A stretch of 64,000 bases of DNA from Actinocatenispora sera (GCF_018324685.1 NZ_AP023354.1:2480001-2544000); one strand, 5' to 3'. Shown: positions 1 to 7,463, counted from the stretch's first letter. Notes: a model not told the origin generated them from the sequence alone. A program made the numbers and translations.

Positions 1-1
1 G

Positions 2-247
2 TTCGTCGCTCCCGCAGCGCGTGGCCGGTCTCTTGGGCAGGCACTTGCGGCGGCCGCAATGGAGTACGCCACAGCGCACGATCTGCGAGTCGTCTTCGAC
101 GTGATGACCAAGGATCGTGCTGCAATTCGACTCTACGAACGCCTCGGGTGTATCCGGCTCGGTACCGCGGTTCACAAGTTCGGCGAGGGCCAAGAAGTGG
201 AGGCGTACTGCTACGTGGCGCCGGGAGCCATGCCGAGCACGCGGTGA
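2..247 (+). CDS. GNAT-family N-acetyltransferase, C-terminal part (5' end outside window)
   Basis: The reading frame is open from base 2, so the start lies upstream of the window. The visible 81 residues show the acetyl-CoA-binding motif A (R-G-R-S-L-G-Q near the edge) followed by the typical GNAT tail with A-I-R-L-Y-E-R-L-G-C, the segment that packs over the cofactor. Proteins of this fold transfer an acetyl group from acetyl-CoA to an amine; the substrate cannot be read from this fragment. The gene ends with TGA at 245-247 and is followed by more than 1 kb without a convincing gene. Confidence 0.8.
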   Translation, partial: FVAPAARGRSLGQALAAAAMEYATAHDLRVVFDVMTKDRAAIRLYERLGCIRLGTAVHKFGEGQEVEAYCYVAPGAMPSTR

Positions 248-363
248 GCGGCTGGGGTACACCCGTGGCGCGAATGGCGCGAATGGCATAAGCGCAGGTC
301 ACGGCGTTAGCGCCGGTGGCGCGAATGGTGGCGCGAACGTCCGTGACGCTTACCGCCTGGCGT

Positions 364-527
364 GTTCCGTCACAGTGGCCGCCTGGTGAGCGACGGAACG
401 CCCGCGGCGGATACGTCACCGTGGCGGAATGAGATGCCCCCGCCCGCTGTCGCCAGGGTGGCGGCCATCGCGGCGCGGGGGCATCTCGCGGTGAGGTGAC
501 GGAACGCGGTCGACGCGGTTCCGTCAC
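364..527. repeat. nested inverted repeats based on GTGACGGAAC
   Basis: GTTCCGTCAC occurs at 364-373 and 518-527. Its complement GTGACGGAAC occurs at 496-505 and a one-base variant at 390-399. Between them GAGATGCCCCCGC (431-443) pairs perfectly with GCGGGGGCATCTC (475-487). The inner hairpin could be a terminator. The outer repeats could be protein-binding arms, for example integrase arm sites, given the attachment-site remnant about 430 bases downstream (inference). Confidence 0.5.
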
Positions 528-820
528 TGCCCGAAGTCCGCGGCGGGGAGGCGTGCGGTGCCAGATGCCGTGAGACGGCCCGGCGCCGTTCGGTGCGATC
601 CTCTTCACCAGCGCGCCGGTACGTTCTCTGAGGGCAAACTAGCGGCCTCTGAAACGGCCGTAGACGGCCGAAATCGGCTCGTTGGTAGTCCTGTAGGGGC
701 GGGACGCTAGAGGCTAGATCCCAGGTGGCCGCCCAAGTGCCCGGCTAGCGGCGCCGCTAGGTCTAGCGCCGGGTGCCGCTAGGTCTAGCGGCAGCGATGC
801 GGCCCAGCTTGCTAACGAGG

Positions 821-870
821 TTGCTAACGCGACAGCCGTAGGTCCGTGCGGATCATGCGAAACGAGCAAC
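821..870. repeat. diverged 50-bp direct repeat, copy A
   Basis: This segment aligns without gaps to 1893-1942 with 38 of 50 bases identical, including the shared core GATCCGT/GGTCCGT and GCGAAACG. Surrounding bases also resemble those around copy B and at 1318-1400 (CTAG/GCCAGATC-type blocks). It probably belongs to the decayed element at the tRNA scar. Confidence 0.45.
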
Positions 871-943
871 CCTGTTGAGAGTAGATCCGTTGCGAGACAA
901 CGGAAGCAGCGACACGGGCGACAGGTGCGATTCGGCTTGAGCT

Positions 944-987
944 GCTCATAACCCAGAGGTCGCAGGTTCAAATCCTGCCCCCGCTAC
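944..987 (+). other. 3' half of a tRNA gene (CAT anticodon loop), likely attachment-site remnant
   Basis: The sequence runs from the anticodon loop CTCATAA through a variable region and a canonical T-arm (GCAGGTTCAAATCCTGC) into an acceptor 3' strand CCCCCGCTAC. The 5' side of the anticodon stem does not pair and there is no D-arm or 5' acceptor strand upstream, so this is not a complete tRNA. Many actinobacterial integrative elements recombine inside tRNA 3' halves and leave exactly this kind of fragment. A terminator follows directly and an integrase remnant lies just beyond. Confidence 0.7.
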
Positions 988-991
988 GAGG

Positions 992-1030
992 GAAAACGCC
1001 CTCCTGGAGATCATCCAGGAGGGCGTTTTC
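992..1030. terminator. perfect 17-bp stem terminator after tRNA fragment
   Basis: GAAAACGCCCTCCTGGA (992-1008) pairs fully with 1014-1030 around a 5-nt loop. It has an A-run on one side and TTTTC on the other, so it can act in both directions. It sits 4 nt after the tRNA fragment, as expected for the original tRNA terminator. Confidence 0.8.
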
Positions 1031-1040
1031 ATGTCCCGTG

Positions 1041-1250
1041 CTAACAGCCCCGTCGGCGGGCGTCTCCGGCGCCTCCTCGGGCGGCAGGATCGGCTCGCAG
1101 TGGTGTCGGCTGCGTCACGATCCATGCCGGGCAGGACGTGCGTGTAGACCGACATCGTGAACGCTCGGACGCGTGGCCGAGCCGGCGGCTCACCACCGCC
1201 GGTTCGCACCCGGCGGCCATGCGGTGGAATCGCTGCCGCACCACGTCGGG
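1041..1250 (-). pseudogene. tyrosine recombinase (phage-type integrase) C-terminal remnant, frameshifted
   Basis: On the minus strand one frame reads VVSRRLGHAS, the conserved pre-tyrosine block of tyrosine recombinases. A second frame continues with MSVYTHVLPGMDRDAAD, the segment carrying the catalytic tyrosine in actinobacterial integrases. The two blocks should be contiguous, but a one-base shift near 1170 separates them. No upstream catalytic domain is recognisable. This is therefore a decayed integrase 3' end, positioned 50-260 bp from the tRNA fragment where such integrases act. It is not expected to be functional. Confidence 0.7.
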
Positions 1251-1484
1251 GTGAATCGGTCGCCCCGGCTCGCCGCGGGTGGTGGTCGACGGTCACGCCT
1301 GTAGCGGGCGGGGCGCCGAGGCCAGATCGCAGGTGACCGCGCAAGCGCGCGGCCAGCCGCGCCGCCGGGTCTAGCGTCAGGGGCAGCCAGGCCTGGCGGC
1401 GCCGTCCAGGGTCCGTGTCGAATCCCCCGGCCACGATGTCCAGAGGGCGAATGCCACGGCGTGCCGACCCAAAAAGGAGACGCC

Positions 1485-1856
1485 ATGCAGATCAGTCGGC
1501 AAGTCGTCGTGTTCGACGCGCCGGACCTCACCGCCGAGAGTGATTTCTGGGCCGGCGTCATGAAGGGCGTCGTTGACAAGGAAGACGACTGGCACATGGT
1601 GATCGTGGACGGCAAGGCGCGCATCGGCGTGCAACTGGCGCCCGACCACGTCCGGCCCCAGTGGCCGGGAGGTCCGGAGCGGCAGCAGATTCACCTCGAT
1701 CTGTACGTCGACGATCTCACCGCAGCGCAAAACGAGGTCACCGCGCTCGGCGCCACGTTGCTGCAAGCGGCTGATGATCCCGAGGCGAAGGGGAGCTTCC
1801 AGGTCTACGCGGATCCGGCCGGGCACCCCTTCTGCCTCTGTCTCCTCCGACCCTGA
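1485..1856 (+). CDS. VOC-superfamily (glyoxalase-like) protein
   Basis: A 123-residue protein with the paired beta-alpha-beta-beta-beta pattern of the vicinal oxygen chelate fold: N-terminal V-V-V-F-D-A-P-D segment, H-L-D-L-Y-V-D-D near residue 72 and the closing Y-A-D-P-A-G-H-P-F-C-L motif. Such proteins are dioxygenase-, glyoxalase- or resistance-like, or ligand sensors; the substrate is unknown. I chose ATG 1485 because AAGGAG at 1474-1479 is well placed, rather than GTG 1461. It stands alone between two diverged copies of a repeat (821-870 and 1893-1942), so it may be a late arrival in the element scar. Confidence 0.85.
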   Translation: MQISRQVVVFDAPDLTAESDFWAGVMKGVVDKEDDWHMVIVDGKARIGVQLAPDHVRPQWPGGPERQQIHLDLYVDDLTAAQNEVTALGATLLQAADDPEAKGSFQVYADPAGHPFCLCLLRP

Positions 1857-1892
1857 CCCGTGGCCGGCAGGTGGCGCGGATGGCTGACGAGA

Positions 1893-1942
1893 CTGGCAAC
1901 GCGAGGGCTGTAGATCCGTACGGATCCCGCGAAACGGGAAAC
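1893..1942. repeat. diverged 50-bp direct repeat, copy B
   Basis: Counterpart of 821-870 (38/50 identical, no gaps). The two copies enclose the tRNA fragment, the integrase remnant and the VOC gene. Confidence 0.45.
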
Positions 1943-2013
1943 GACGATGACTGGTTTGCGGTCCGGGGCGGCGGCTTCGTGGGGGCGGGAGTGGTGCGCT
2001 TAGGCTTGCCGTT

Positions 2014-2793
2014 GTGACGGAGAGCTTCGATGCTGTGGCGTACAACCGTGCTGCGTGGGATCGCGAGGTGGCGAACGGGAACGAGTGGACCCGGCCGGCC
2101 GGGCGGGAGGTCATCGACCGGGCCCGGGCCGGCGACTGGTCCGTCGTCCTGATCGGGTACCGGTCGGTGCCACGCGGCTGGTTTCCGGCCGAACTGTCCG
2201 GCGTCGAGGTGCTGTGCCTGGCTTCCGGCGGAGGGCAGCAGGGGCCGGTGCTCGCGGCGGCGGGTGCGGCCGTGACGGTGCTGGACAACTCGCCGCGGCA
2301 GCTGGACCGCGACCGGGAGGTCGCCACCCGCGACGGGCTGGCCGTCCGTACGGTGCTCGGCGACATGCGCGATCTGAGCGCGTTCCCCGATGCCAGCTTC
2401 GATGTCGTCTTCAATCCGGTGTCCACCGTCTTCTGCCCCGAGCTTGCGCCGGTCTGGCGGGACTCGTTCCGGGTGCTGCGCCCGGGCGGGATCCTGATGA
2501 CGGGGTTCCTGAACCCCGACGTCTTCATCTTCGACGTCGAGGCGTTGGACGAGCGGGGTGAGCTCGTCGTGCGACACCCGCTGCCGTTCAGCAGCCTCGA
2601 TCTTCCGGACGACGAACGGGAGCGCTCGTACGGGACCGGCCCGATCGAGTACAGCCACTCGCTCGCCGAGCAGATCGGCGGGCAGCTCGCGGCCGGCTTC
2701 ACCCTGACGCACTTCGACGAGGCCCCGCACCACGCGGACGCCACCGCCCGGTATCTGCCCGGGTACTTCGCCACCCGGGCCGTCAGGCCGTAA
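2014..2793 (+). CDS. class I SAM-dependent methyltransferase
   Basis: A 259-residue protein with a Rossmann-type methyltransferase core. Motif I is L-C-L-A-S-G-G-G-Q-Q-G (about residues 71-81), the acidic ribose-binding end of strand 2 is V-T-V-L-D-N, motif II is V-L-G-D-M-R-D and motif IV is F-D-V-V-F-N-P. Strand 5 carries V-L-R-P-G-G-I-L. The substrate is not evident. GTG 2014 has no Shine-Dalgarno but TAGGCT lies at 2001-2006, 7 nt upstream, so the mRNA is probably leaderless. The next gene-like sequence downstream is on the opposite strand. Confidence 0.85.
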   Translation: MTESFDAVAYNRAAWDREVANGNEWTRPAGREVIDRARAGDWSVVLIGYRSVPRGWFPAELSGVEVLCLASGGGQQGPVLAAAGAAVTVLDNSPRQLDRDREVATRDGLAVRTVLGDMRDLSAFPDASFDVVFNPVSTVFCPELAPVWRDSFRVLRPGGILMTGFLNPDVFIFDVEALDERGELVVRHPLPFSSLDLPDDERERSYGTGPIEYSHSLAEQIGGQLAAGFTLTHFDEAPHHADATARYLPGYFATRAVRP

Positions 2794-2869
2794 CCGCGAC
2801 CGCGAGGCCGCGGCCCTTCGGTGTCGGGCTCGACCGGTCACCGGCTCGGCAGGCTCGCGGGTTCGCCGG

Positions 2870-3015
2870 GTCGCCGGGTGGAAGCCGCCACCTCCCGCTC
2901 CAGCAGTTCGGCCAGCCGCAGCGGGGTGCGGTCGGCGAACATCGGGCCGACGGGCTGCACGCCCACCGGCAGGCCGTCGGTGGACCGGTCCGCCGATGCG
3001 GCGGTGGTGGGCAGG
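2870..3015 (-). pseudogene. amidase C-terminal remnant
   Basis: On the minus strand this encodes S-T-D-G-L-P-V-G-V-Q-P-V-G-P-M-F-A-D-R-T plus L-A-E-L-L-E-R-E, closely matching the C-terminus of the intact amidase at 4372-5850. The nucleotide match covers about 145 bp and is roughly 85-90% by eye. Nothing upstream in the same frame resembles the rest of an amidase. It is a partial duplicate or the relic of a paralogue, in the same orientation as the intact gene and about 1.4 kb from its 3' end. Confidence 0.75.
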
Positions 3016-3186
3016 CGCGGCTCGAACGTGGGTGCCTGCCTGCCAGGTCGGGCGATGGCGTGCGGCCCTCGGTTGGGCGGGCGGACAAGGCCTGCGGCTC
3101 GACTGTGCCTTCGTGAGTTGAGGCTGGGTGCTCGGACCTCATGCGACGCAGGATCTTCGGACTTGACGAGCCCCGAAACCGGAGCG

Positions 3187-3507
3187 CTATCCATCCGCCG
3201 TGGCCGGGTTGGGGCGGCCTACGGCGGCGTTCAGCCAGTAGGCGCCGCGCAGGGCGTGGAAGGCGGCCATGACATACGCCCCGACAGCGATCGAGGCCGC
3301 GGCAGTCCATGGATGGTTCGGCATGTCGGCCAGGAACGTCAACACTGCCGTCAGCAGGAGTGCGGTCACACCGGCGAGCGCGTTGCGCAGGGGTGAGTTT
3401 CCCGCCAGGTTCGGGAACTCCTCGCCGAGGATGCCCTTGATCAAGTGTGGCAGCGCGTTGATGCCCATGAGGCCGGTGAGGAAGGCGAGCGCGATCGTCT
3501 GAAACAT
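3187..3507 (-). CDS. small three-helix membrane protein, function unknown
   Basis: A 106-residue hydrophobic protein with about three membrane-spanning stretches (residues 2-20, 45-62 and 72-90). I do not recognise a catalytic motif. ATG 3507 is preceded by GAGGGG; a start at 3561 would add an unlikely hydrophilic leader. It is divergent from the TetR-family gene at 3590 with about 80 bp between them and a perfect GTCAAC-N4-GTTGAC palindrome upstream of its start. That arrangement is typical of a membrane protein controlled by its neighbouring repressor (inference). Confidence 0.75.
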   Translation of the reverse strand: MFQTIALAFLTGLMGINALPHLIKGILGEEFPNLAGNSPLRNALAGVTALLLTAVLTFLADMPNHPWTAAASIAVGAYVMAAFHALRGAYWLNAAVGRPNPATADG

Positions 3508-3523
3508 GAGCCCCTCGATTTCG

Positions 3524-3539
3524 GTCAACAGTGGTTGAC
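3524..3539. promoter_or_regulatory. candidate TetR operator, GTCAACAGTGGTTGAC
   Basis: A perfect 6-bp dyad with a 4-bp spacer lies 17 bp before the membrane-protein start. A further GTCAAC half-site is at about 3567-3572, next to the TetR gene promoter. The most likely ligand is the divergent TetR protein. Confidence 0.5.
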
Positions 3540-3589
3540 TGAAATTATCATCTGCCCACATCTTGAGTCAACACATGTAGGCTGAGTAG

Positions 3590-4183
3590 ATGGGTTCCAC
3601 ACACGTCGCCAGAGCTGAGCAACGTCGTCGCACCCAGGGCCGGATCGTGGCGGCGGCCCGAAGGTTGTTCGCCGAGCACGGCTATGACCGAACGACGATT
3701 CGCGCGATCGCGGCCGAGGCCAAGACCGATCCCGGCCTGGTCATGAGGTACTTCGAGTCGAAGGAGAAGCTCTTCGCCCGAGTCGCCGTGGTCGACCAGC
3801 ACGAACCCATAGCCGGAACCCCTGAGCAGATCGCTGAACTGCTGCTGGCGTCGCTGGGTGCGAAGGTCGCCGCGGAGCCGGTCGCCGCGCTGGCGGCCAT
3901 TCGGTCCATGTTCACCCATCCCGAAGCCGCCAGGGAGGTGCGCGCGGCGATGCTCGCCGAGCAGCGCCAAGCCGCCGAGACGATGGACGAGGAGGACGCT
4001 GCCCTGCGGACGGGGCTGATCGGCGCGTTGACGTTGGGGACCGTCATCGGGCGGTACCTGCTGGGCCTGGATGGGCTGCGGGACGCGCCGCCGGACCGGA
4101 TCGTCGCCTTGCTACGCCAGTCGTTCCACTCGATCGTTCATGGCGATCCGGAGCCCGATCCGGCTGGACAGCGGTCCCGGTAG
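3590..4183 (+). CDS. TetR/AcrR-family transcriptional regulator
   Basis: A 197-residue repressor. The N-terminal helix-turn-helix spans about residues 12-60, with R-R-T-Q-G-R-I-V-A-A-A-R-R-L-F-A-E-H-G-Y and T-T-I-R-A-I-A leading into V-M-R-Y-F-E-S-K-E-K-L-F. The rest is an all-helical ligand domain of usual length. It probably represses the divergent membrane protein and itself. TAGGCT at 3578-3583 is 6 nt before ATG 3590, which points to a leaderless transcript. The inducer is unknown. The TetR/membrane-protein pair lies between the amidase remnant and the intact amidase. Confidence 0.9.
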   Translation: MGSTHVARAEQRRRTQGRIVAAARRLFAEHGYDRTTIRAIAAEAKTDPGLVMRYFESKEKLFARVAVVDQHEPIAGTPEQIAELLLASLGAKVAAEPVAALAAIRSMFTHPEAAREVRAAMLAEQRQAAETMDEEDAALRTGLIGALTLGTVIGRYLLGLDGLRDAPPDRIVALLRQSFHSIVHGDPEPDPAGQRSR

Positions 4184-4193
4184 GCCCGACCAA

Positions 4194-4355
4194 GGGCCTG
4201 TCTCGAAGTCCGCGTGCCGGCTGCGGCGGCCCAGTTGCCCGCTCGCGGCGTTGCCGGAACGGCCGAGTGCAAACCCGGCACACGACCGCCCGTCCGCCTT
4301 GCGCGCGAACAACTGGGACTCGCCTCGCTCGGCCGGGGACTGCGAGACAGACCCC
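4194..4355. mobile_element. 162-bp element with terminal inverted repeats (MITE or IS remnant)
   Basis: The left end GGGCCTGTCTCGAAGTCC (4194-4211) and the reverse complement of 4337-4355 (GGGGTCTGTCTCGCAGTCC) agree at about 16 of 18 positions. A GGG(C/T)CTGTCTC start is common at ends of actinobacterial DDE-type insertion sequences. Internally GCCCAGTTG and CAACTGGGA form a second inverted pair. There is no room for a transposase, so it would need one in trans. I could not identify a clear target-site duplication. Confidence 0.5.
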
Positions 4356-4371
4356 AGGACCGGGGAGCGCG

Positions 4372-5850
4372 TCAGGATAGCGGGCCGAGGAGTGCGGGGC
4401 CCGGGGGCTGGCGGAAGCCGCCGATCTCCCGCTCCAGCAGTTCGGCCAGCCGGAGCGGGGTGCGGTCGGCGAACATCGGGCCGATGAGCTGCACGCCCAC
4501 CGGCAGGCCGTCGGCGGACAGGCCGGCCGGTACGGCGGTGGCGGGCAGGCCGGGCATGGTGGCCAGACCGGCCCAGACCAGCTGGTCGAAGAACGGGTAC
4601 TCGACGCCGTCGATGTCGATCCGGCGTCCCAGCAGGTCCGGGTTCTGATCGTGCGGGAACGCGGGAGTCGGCGTGATCGGGCACACCACGGCGTCGAACT
4701 CGGCGAACAGCTGCCGCCAGCCGTGCCGGTGCAGCTCGCGCCGGTTGTCCGCCTCGAGCCAGTCGCGGTGGCTGAACACCATCGCGCGCAGCCGCGCGGC
4801 GTCGAGGCTCCGGTCGTCCGCGGGCAGTCCGGCGGCGCGGGCCTGCAACTGCTCGTACGCGTCGACGGGGAAGCGCGCGGCGGTGCCGGAGAACAGCAGC
4901 TGGGTGTAGAGCGTCGCGGCGTCGGCCAGGTCGGGCAGCAGCGGGCTGTGCCGTTCGACCCGGGCGCCGCCGTCGGCGAGCGCGTCGGCCACCCGGCGCA
5001 CGCCCGCCCGTACCGCGGATCCGGTTGCCAGCAACGGATGCTCGTCGAGGACCAGGACCCGGAAGTCGCTCAGCCGCTCGCGGCGCGCCGGCGGCAGGGC
5101 CAACTGGTACGCCATGCCCGAGGTGAGGGGGTCCGGCCCGGCCATGACGTCGAGCAGCAGGGTCAGGTCGCGGGCGGTGCGCGCCATCGGGCCGACCACG
5201 GCGAGGTCGAGCTCGACCGGCAGTGCCGGCGCGGGCGGCGCGACCATGCCGCGGGACGCCACCAACCCGAGCGTCGGCTTGTGCGCGTAGACGCCGCAGA
5301 AGTGCGCGGGCGTGCGCAGCGAACCGCCGATGTCGGAGCCGAGCGACAGCGCGCCGAACCCGGCCGCAAGGGCCGCCGCCGATCCGCCGGAGGACCCGCC
5401 GGGCGTACGGGCGTGCTCCCACGGGTTGTTGGTGGTGCCGTAGATCTCGTTGAAGGTCTGCAGATCCTGCAGCCCCAGGGGCACGTTCGTCTTGCCGAGT
5501 ACCACCGCGCCGGCGGCCCGGATCCGCGCCACCTGGACCGCGTCCTCGGCCGGCACGAAGTCCCGGTACTGCGGCATGCCCCAGGTCGTGGGCAGCCCGG
5601 CGATGTTGTAGGACTCCTTGACCGTCACCGGGACACCGAGCAGCGGCCGGTCCTCGCCGCGGCTGCGCGCCTCGTCGGCCCGGCGGGCGGCGTCCCGCGC
5701 CCGGTCGAAGTCCGGTACGCAGATCGCGTTGATCGCCTTGTCGTCCTGCTCGATCCGGGCGATCGCCCCATCGGTCAGCTCCACCGAGGTCACGTCACCG
5801 GCCCGCATCGCGGTCACGAGTTCTTCGGCCGTCGCACAGTTCCAGTCCAT
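4372..5850 (-). CDS. amidase (amidase-signature family)
   Basis: A 492-residue hydrolase of the amidase signature family, which uses a Ser-cisSer-Lys triad to cleave carboxamides. The catalytic lysine is K78 in P-V-T-V-K-E-S. The glycine/serine block G-G-S-S-G-G-S at 151-157 supplies the cis-serine, and S177 in D-I-G-G-S-L-R is the nucleophile. The C-terminal L-P-V-G-V-Q-L-I-G-P-M-F-A-D is also canonical. ATG 5850 is supported by TACGGT 7 nt upstream (leaderless type); the frame stays open to 6051 but that extension is poor in family features. It could hydrolyse small amides; a GatA role is unlikely because no gatB/gatC is nearby. Confidence 0.9.
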   Translation of the reverse strand: MDWNCATAEELVTAMRAGDVTSVELTDGAIARIEQDDKAINAICVPDFDRARDAARRADEARSRGEDRPLLGVPVTVKESYNIAGLPTTWGMPQYRDFVPAEDAVQVARIRAAGAVVLGKTNVPLGLQDLQTFNEIYGTTNNPWEHARTPGGSSGGSAAALAAGFGALSLGSDIGGSLRTPAHFCGVYAHKPTLGLVASRGMVAPPAPALPVELDLAVVGPMARTARDLTLLLDVMAGPDPLTSGMAYQLALPPARRERLSDFRVLVLDEHPLLATGSAVRAGVRRVADALADGGARVERHSPLLPDLADAATLYTQLLFSGTAARFPVDAYEQLQARAAGLPADDRSLDAARLRAMVFSHRDWLEADNRRELHRHGWRQLFAEFDAVVCPITPTPAFPHDQNPDLLGRRIDIDGVEYPFFDQLVWAGLATMPGLPATAVPAGLSADGLPVGVQLIGPMFADRTPLRLAELLEREIGGFRQPPGPALLGPLS

Positions 5851-6126
5851 GGCTGCGACCGTAGCGCCCGCCCGGTGAGGCCACGAAATCCCGATTTCCG
5901 CAACGGGACGGAGGACTCGATTCGCCCCGGTCGGTCCCGGGCGGCAGGTCGGGTGGGTGGTGACCGTGATGCGGCCCTTGCTCGTCGGCAGGCTGATACG
6001 GTGCGGAGCCGACGGGTCGTCGGGAACGTCGATGTCCTCAGGGTTCGCCATGCTCCCAGGGGCGGAGAGTTCCCGTCGCCGGGCGGATCCATTCGGGCAC
6101 GGTCGATCGGCGCCGCCAGTGGGTGG

Positions 6127-7332
6127 TCAGCGTCGCGAGCGGAGCAGTCGGCGCCGGCGGCGGAGCAGCAGGACTGTGGCCAGTACGGCCAGGGCGAGCG
6201 CCACCGCGCCGGCGGCGGCCAGCGGCCACAGCGGTGTCGCGCCGCGGTCCGGTTCGGTCGCGGAACGGATGGTGGCCTGGCGAACCAGGCCGATGGCGAG
6301 GTGCAGATCGCAGATCGGGGCGTCGTGGACCGGCCACCGGTTCGCCGTACGGATGCGGCGATCGGTGAGGGAGACCTCGTCGATGCGCAGGTCGCGGGCG
6401 ACGAGCACCCGATCCGCGCCGCGCCAGCCGAGCAGCGATCCGGCGGCCACCGGCTCCGGTACCGGTCGGTGGGCGCCGGGCGCCCGAACGAAGCCCACGC
6501 CGACGGCGGAGGTCGAACCGGCGCCGGTCGCTGCCGTGGTCGCCAGCAGCGCGCCGTCCGGCGACCACGCGGCCGGTCCGGCCAGCTCCTGCCCGGCGGG
6601 CAGCGCGATCCGGCCCCGTACCACGCCGTGCGTCGTGACCAGCAACGCCTGCTGCCGTACCTGCGCGGCCAGCCGGCCGTCGGGTGCGAAGGCCGCGGCG
6701 CGGACCGGCCGGATCTTCGGGTACCGGGTCGAGACGCCGGTACGCAGGTCGAGCAGGACCAGGTCCCTGATCGGCCGCCCGTCCTCGTACGAGCCGGCCG
6801 CGGTGCCGTCCGCGGGCGGCGGCGCCGGTACGGCGTACGCGACGTACCGGCCGTCGTAGGACCAGGCGAGCAGTTGCGGCCCGGCGCCGACGTTGCTGTG
6901 CCACCTGGTGAGCCGGACGTGCCGGACCGCGCCGGTCCGCAGGTCGACCAGCCGCGCCCCGCGCCTGTCGCCGGGGGCGTTCACGGAGTCGAGCAGCAGC
7001 ACCCGGGTGCCGTCCGGCGCGATCAGCCCGGTACTGGCCTCCTCGTCGAACCGGGACAGCGTCAACCGCCGGTACGAGTCGCGGTCGGCACCGACCACGG
7101 TGGCCTGCGACGTGTCGTCGGAGCAGTACCGCAGCAGCGCGATCGCCCGCCCCGCCGGCCGTTGCCGCACCGTGGCGGTCCTCGTCCAGGTCGACAGCGG
7201 GGCGAACCGGTCCGGCAGGCTGGGCCGGTGCGACCGGGCGGACGCCGGGCTCGGCACCACGGCCGCGAGGCAGCCGAGCAGGACGACACACCACCACGCG
7301 CGCCGGCGGAGCACCGGTCGGTCTCCGCTCAT
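6127..7332 (-). CDS. secreted, membrane-anchored beta-propeller protein (TolB/WD40-like)
   Basis: A 401-residue protein. An N-terminal signal peptide (residues 1-32, R-R-R-A-W then a hydrophobic stretch and A-S-A) leads into a lumenal region with repeated propeller signatures such as L-I-A-P-D-G-T-R-V-L, L-A-W-S-Y-D-G-R-Y-V-A, A-F-A-P-D-G-R-L-A and A-W-S-P-D-G-A-L-L. The end is a single membrane helix (about 372-393) followed by a run of arginines, so the propeller faces outside the cell. It is probably a binding or scaffold domain; no catalytic residues are visible. GGGAGGGG precedes ATG 7332. Its promoter region is shared with the divergent phosphotransferase gene. Confidence 0.75.
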   Translation of the reverse strand: MSGDRPVLRRRAWWCVVLLGCLAAVVPSPASARSHRPSLPDRFAPLSTWTRTATVRQRPAGRAIALLRYCSDDTSQATVVGADRDSYRRLTLSRFDEEASTGLIAPDGTRVLLLDSVNAPGDRRGARLVDLRTGAVRHVRLTRWHSNVGAGPQLLAWSYDGRYVAYAVPAPPPADGTAAGSYEDGRPIRDLVLLDLRTGVSTRYPKIRPVRAAAFAPDGRLAAQVRQQALLVTTHGVVRGRIALPAGQELAGPAAWSPDGALLATTAATGAGSTSAVGVGFVRAPGAHRPVPEPVAAGSLLGWRGADRVLVARDLRIDEVSLTDRRIRTANRWPVHDAPICDLHLAIGLVRQATIRSATEPDRGATPLWPLAAAGAVALALAVLATVLLLRRRRRLLRSRR

Positions 7333-7463
7333 CCGCCCCTCCCGGTACGCCCCCCGGTCGTGGCCGCGGGATGACCGCGTGCGCGGTCGCGACGATGATC
7401 TCAGACGCGCGGTCGGCGGTGCAGCCCCGATCGCAGTTGCGTCCGGGGGGCAGGCGGGTCAGG

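Larger units (their letters stand above)
248..943. other. gene-poor region next to tRNA fragment, rich in repeats
   Basis: I see no gene with actinobacterial codon bias here. The first part (about 263-335) contains several imperfect copies of GGCGCGAATGG. Inverted repeats built on GTGACGGAAC lie at 364-527, and AT-richer, CTAG-containing DNA unlike the flanks occupies 630-900. Together with the tRNA fragment and integrase remnant that follow, this looks like the edge of a decayed integrated element (inference). Confidence 0.45.

Noticed and set aside
714-1434. Minus-strand frames ending in N-L-R-P-L-G-Y or G-A-G-F-E-P-A-T-S-G-L
   Set aside because: These are readings across the antisense of a tRNA T-arm, a well-known source of false proteins; only the integrase-like blocks further upstream are meaningful.
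1390-1440. Second tRNA fragment suggested by GTGTCGAATCCCCC
   Set aside because: Only a short T-arm-like string is present, without the paired stem or an acceptor strand.
5874-6051. In-frame N-terminal extension of the amidase
   Set aside because: The family start matches ATG 5850 and a TACGGT box lies 7 nt upstream of it; the extra 67 residues show no family similarity.
4651-7374. 907-codon plus-strand frame opposite the amidase and propeller genes
   Set aside because: Composition is Arg/Gly/Pro-rich with no motifs; in GC-rich DNA the strand opposite a real gene is often open. The minus-strand genes have clear motifs.
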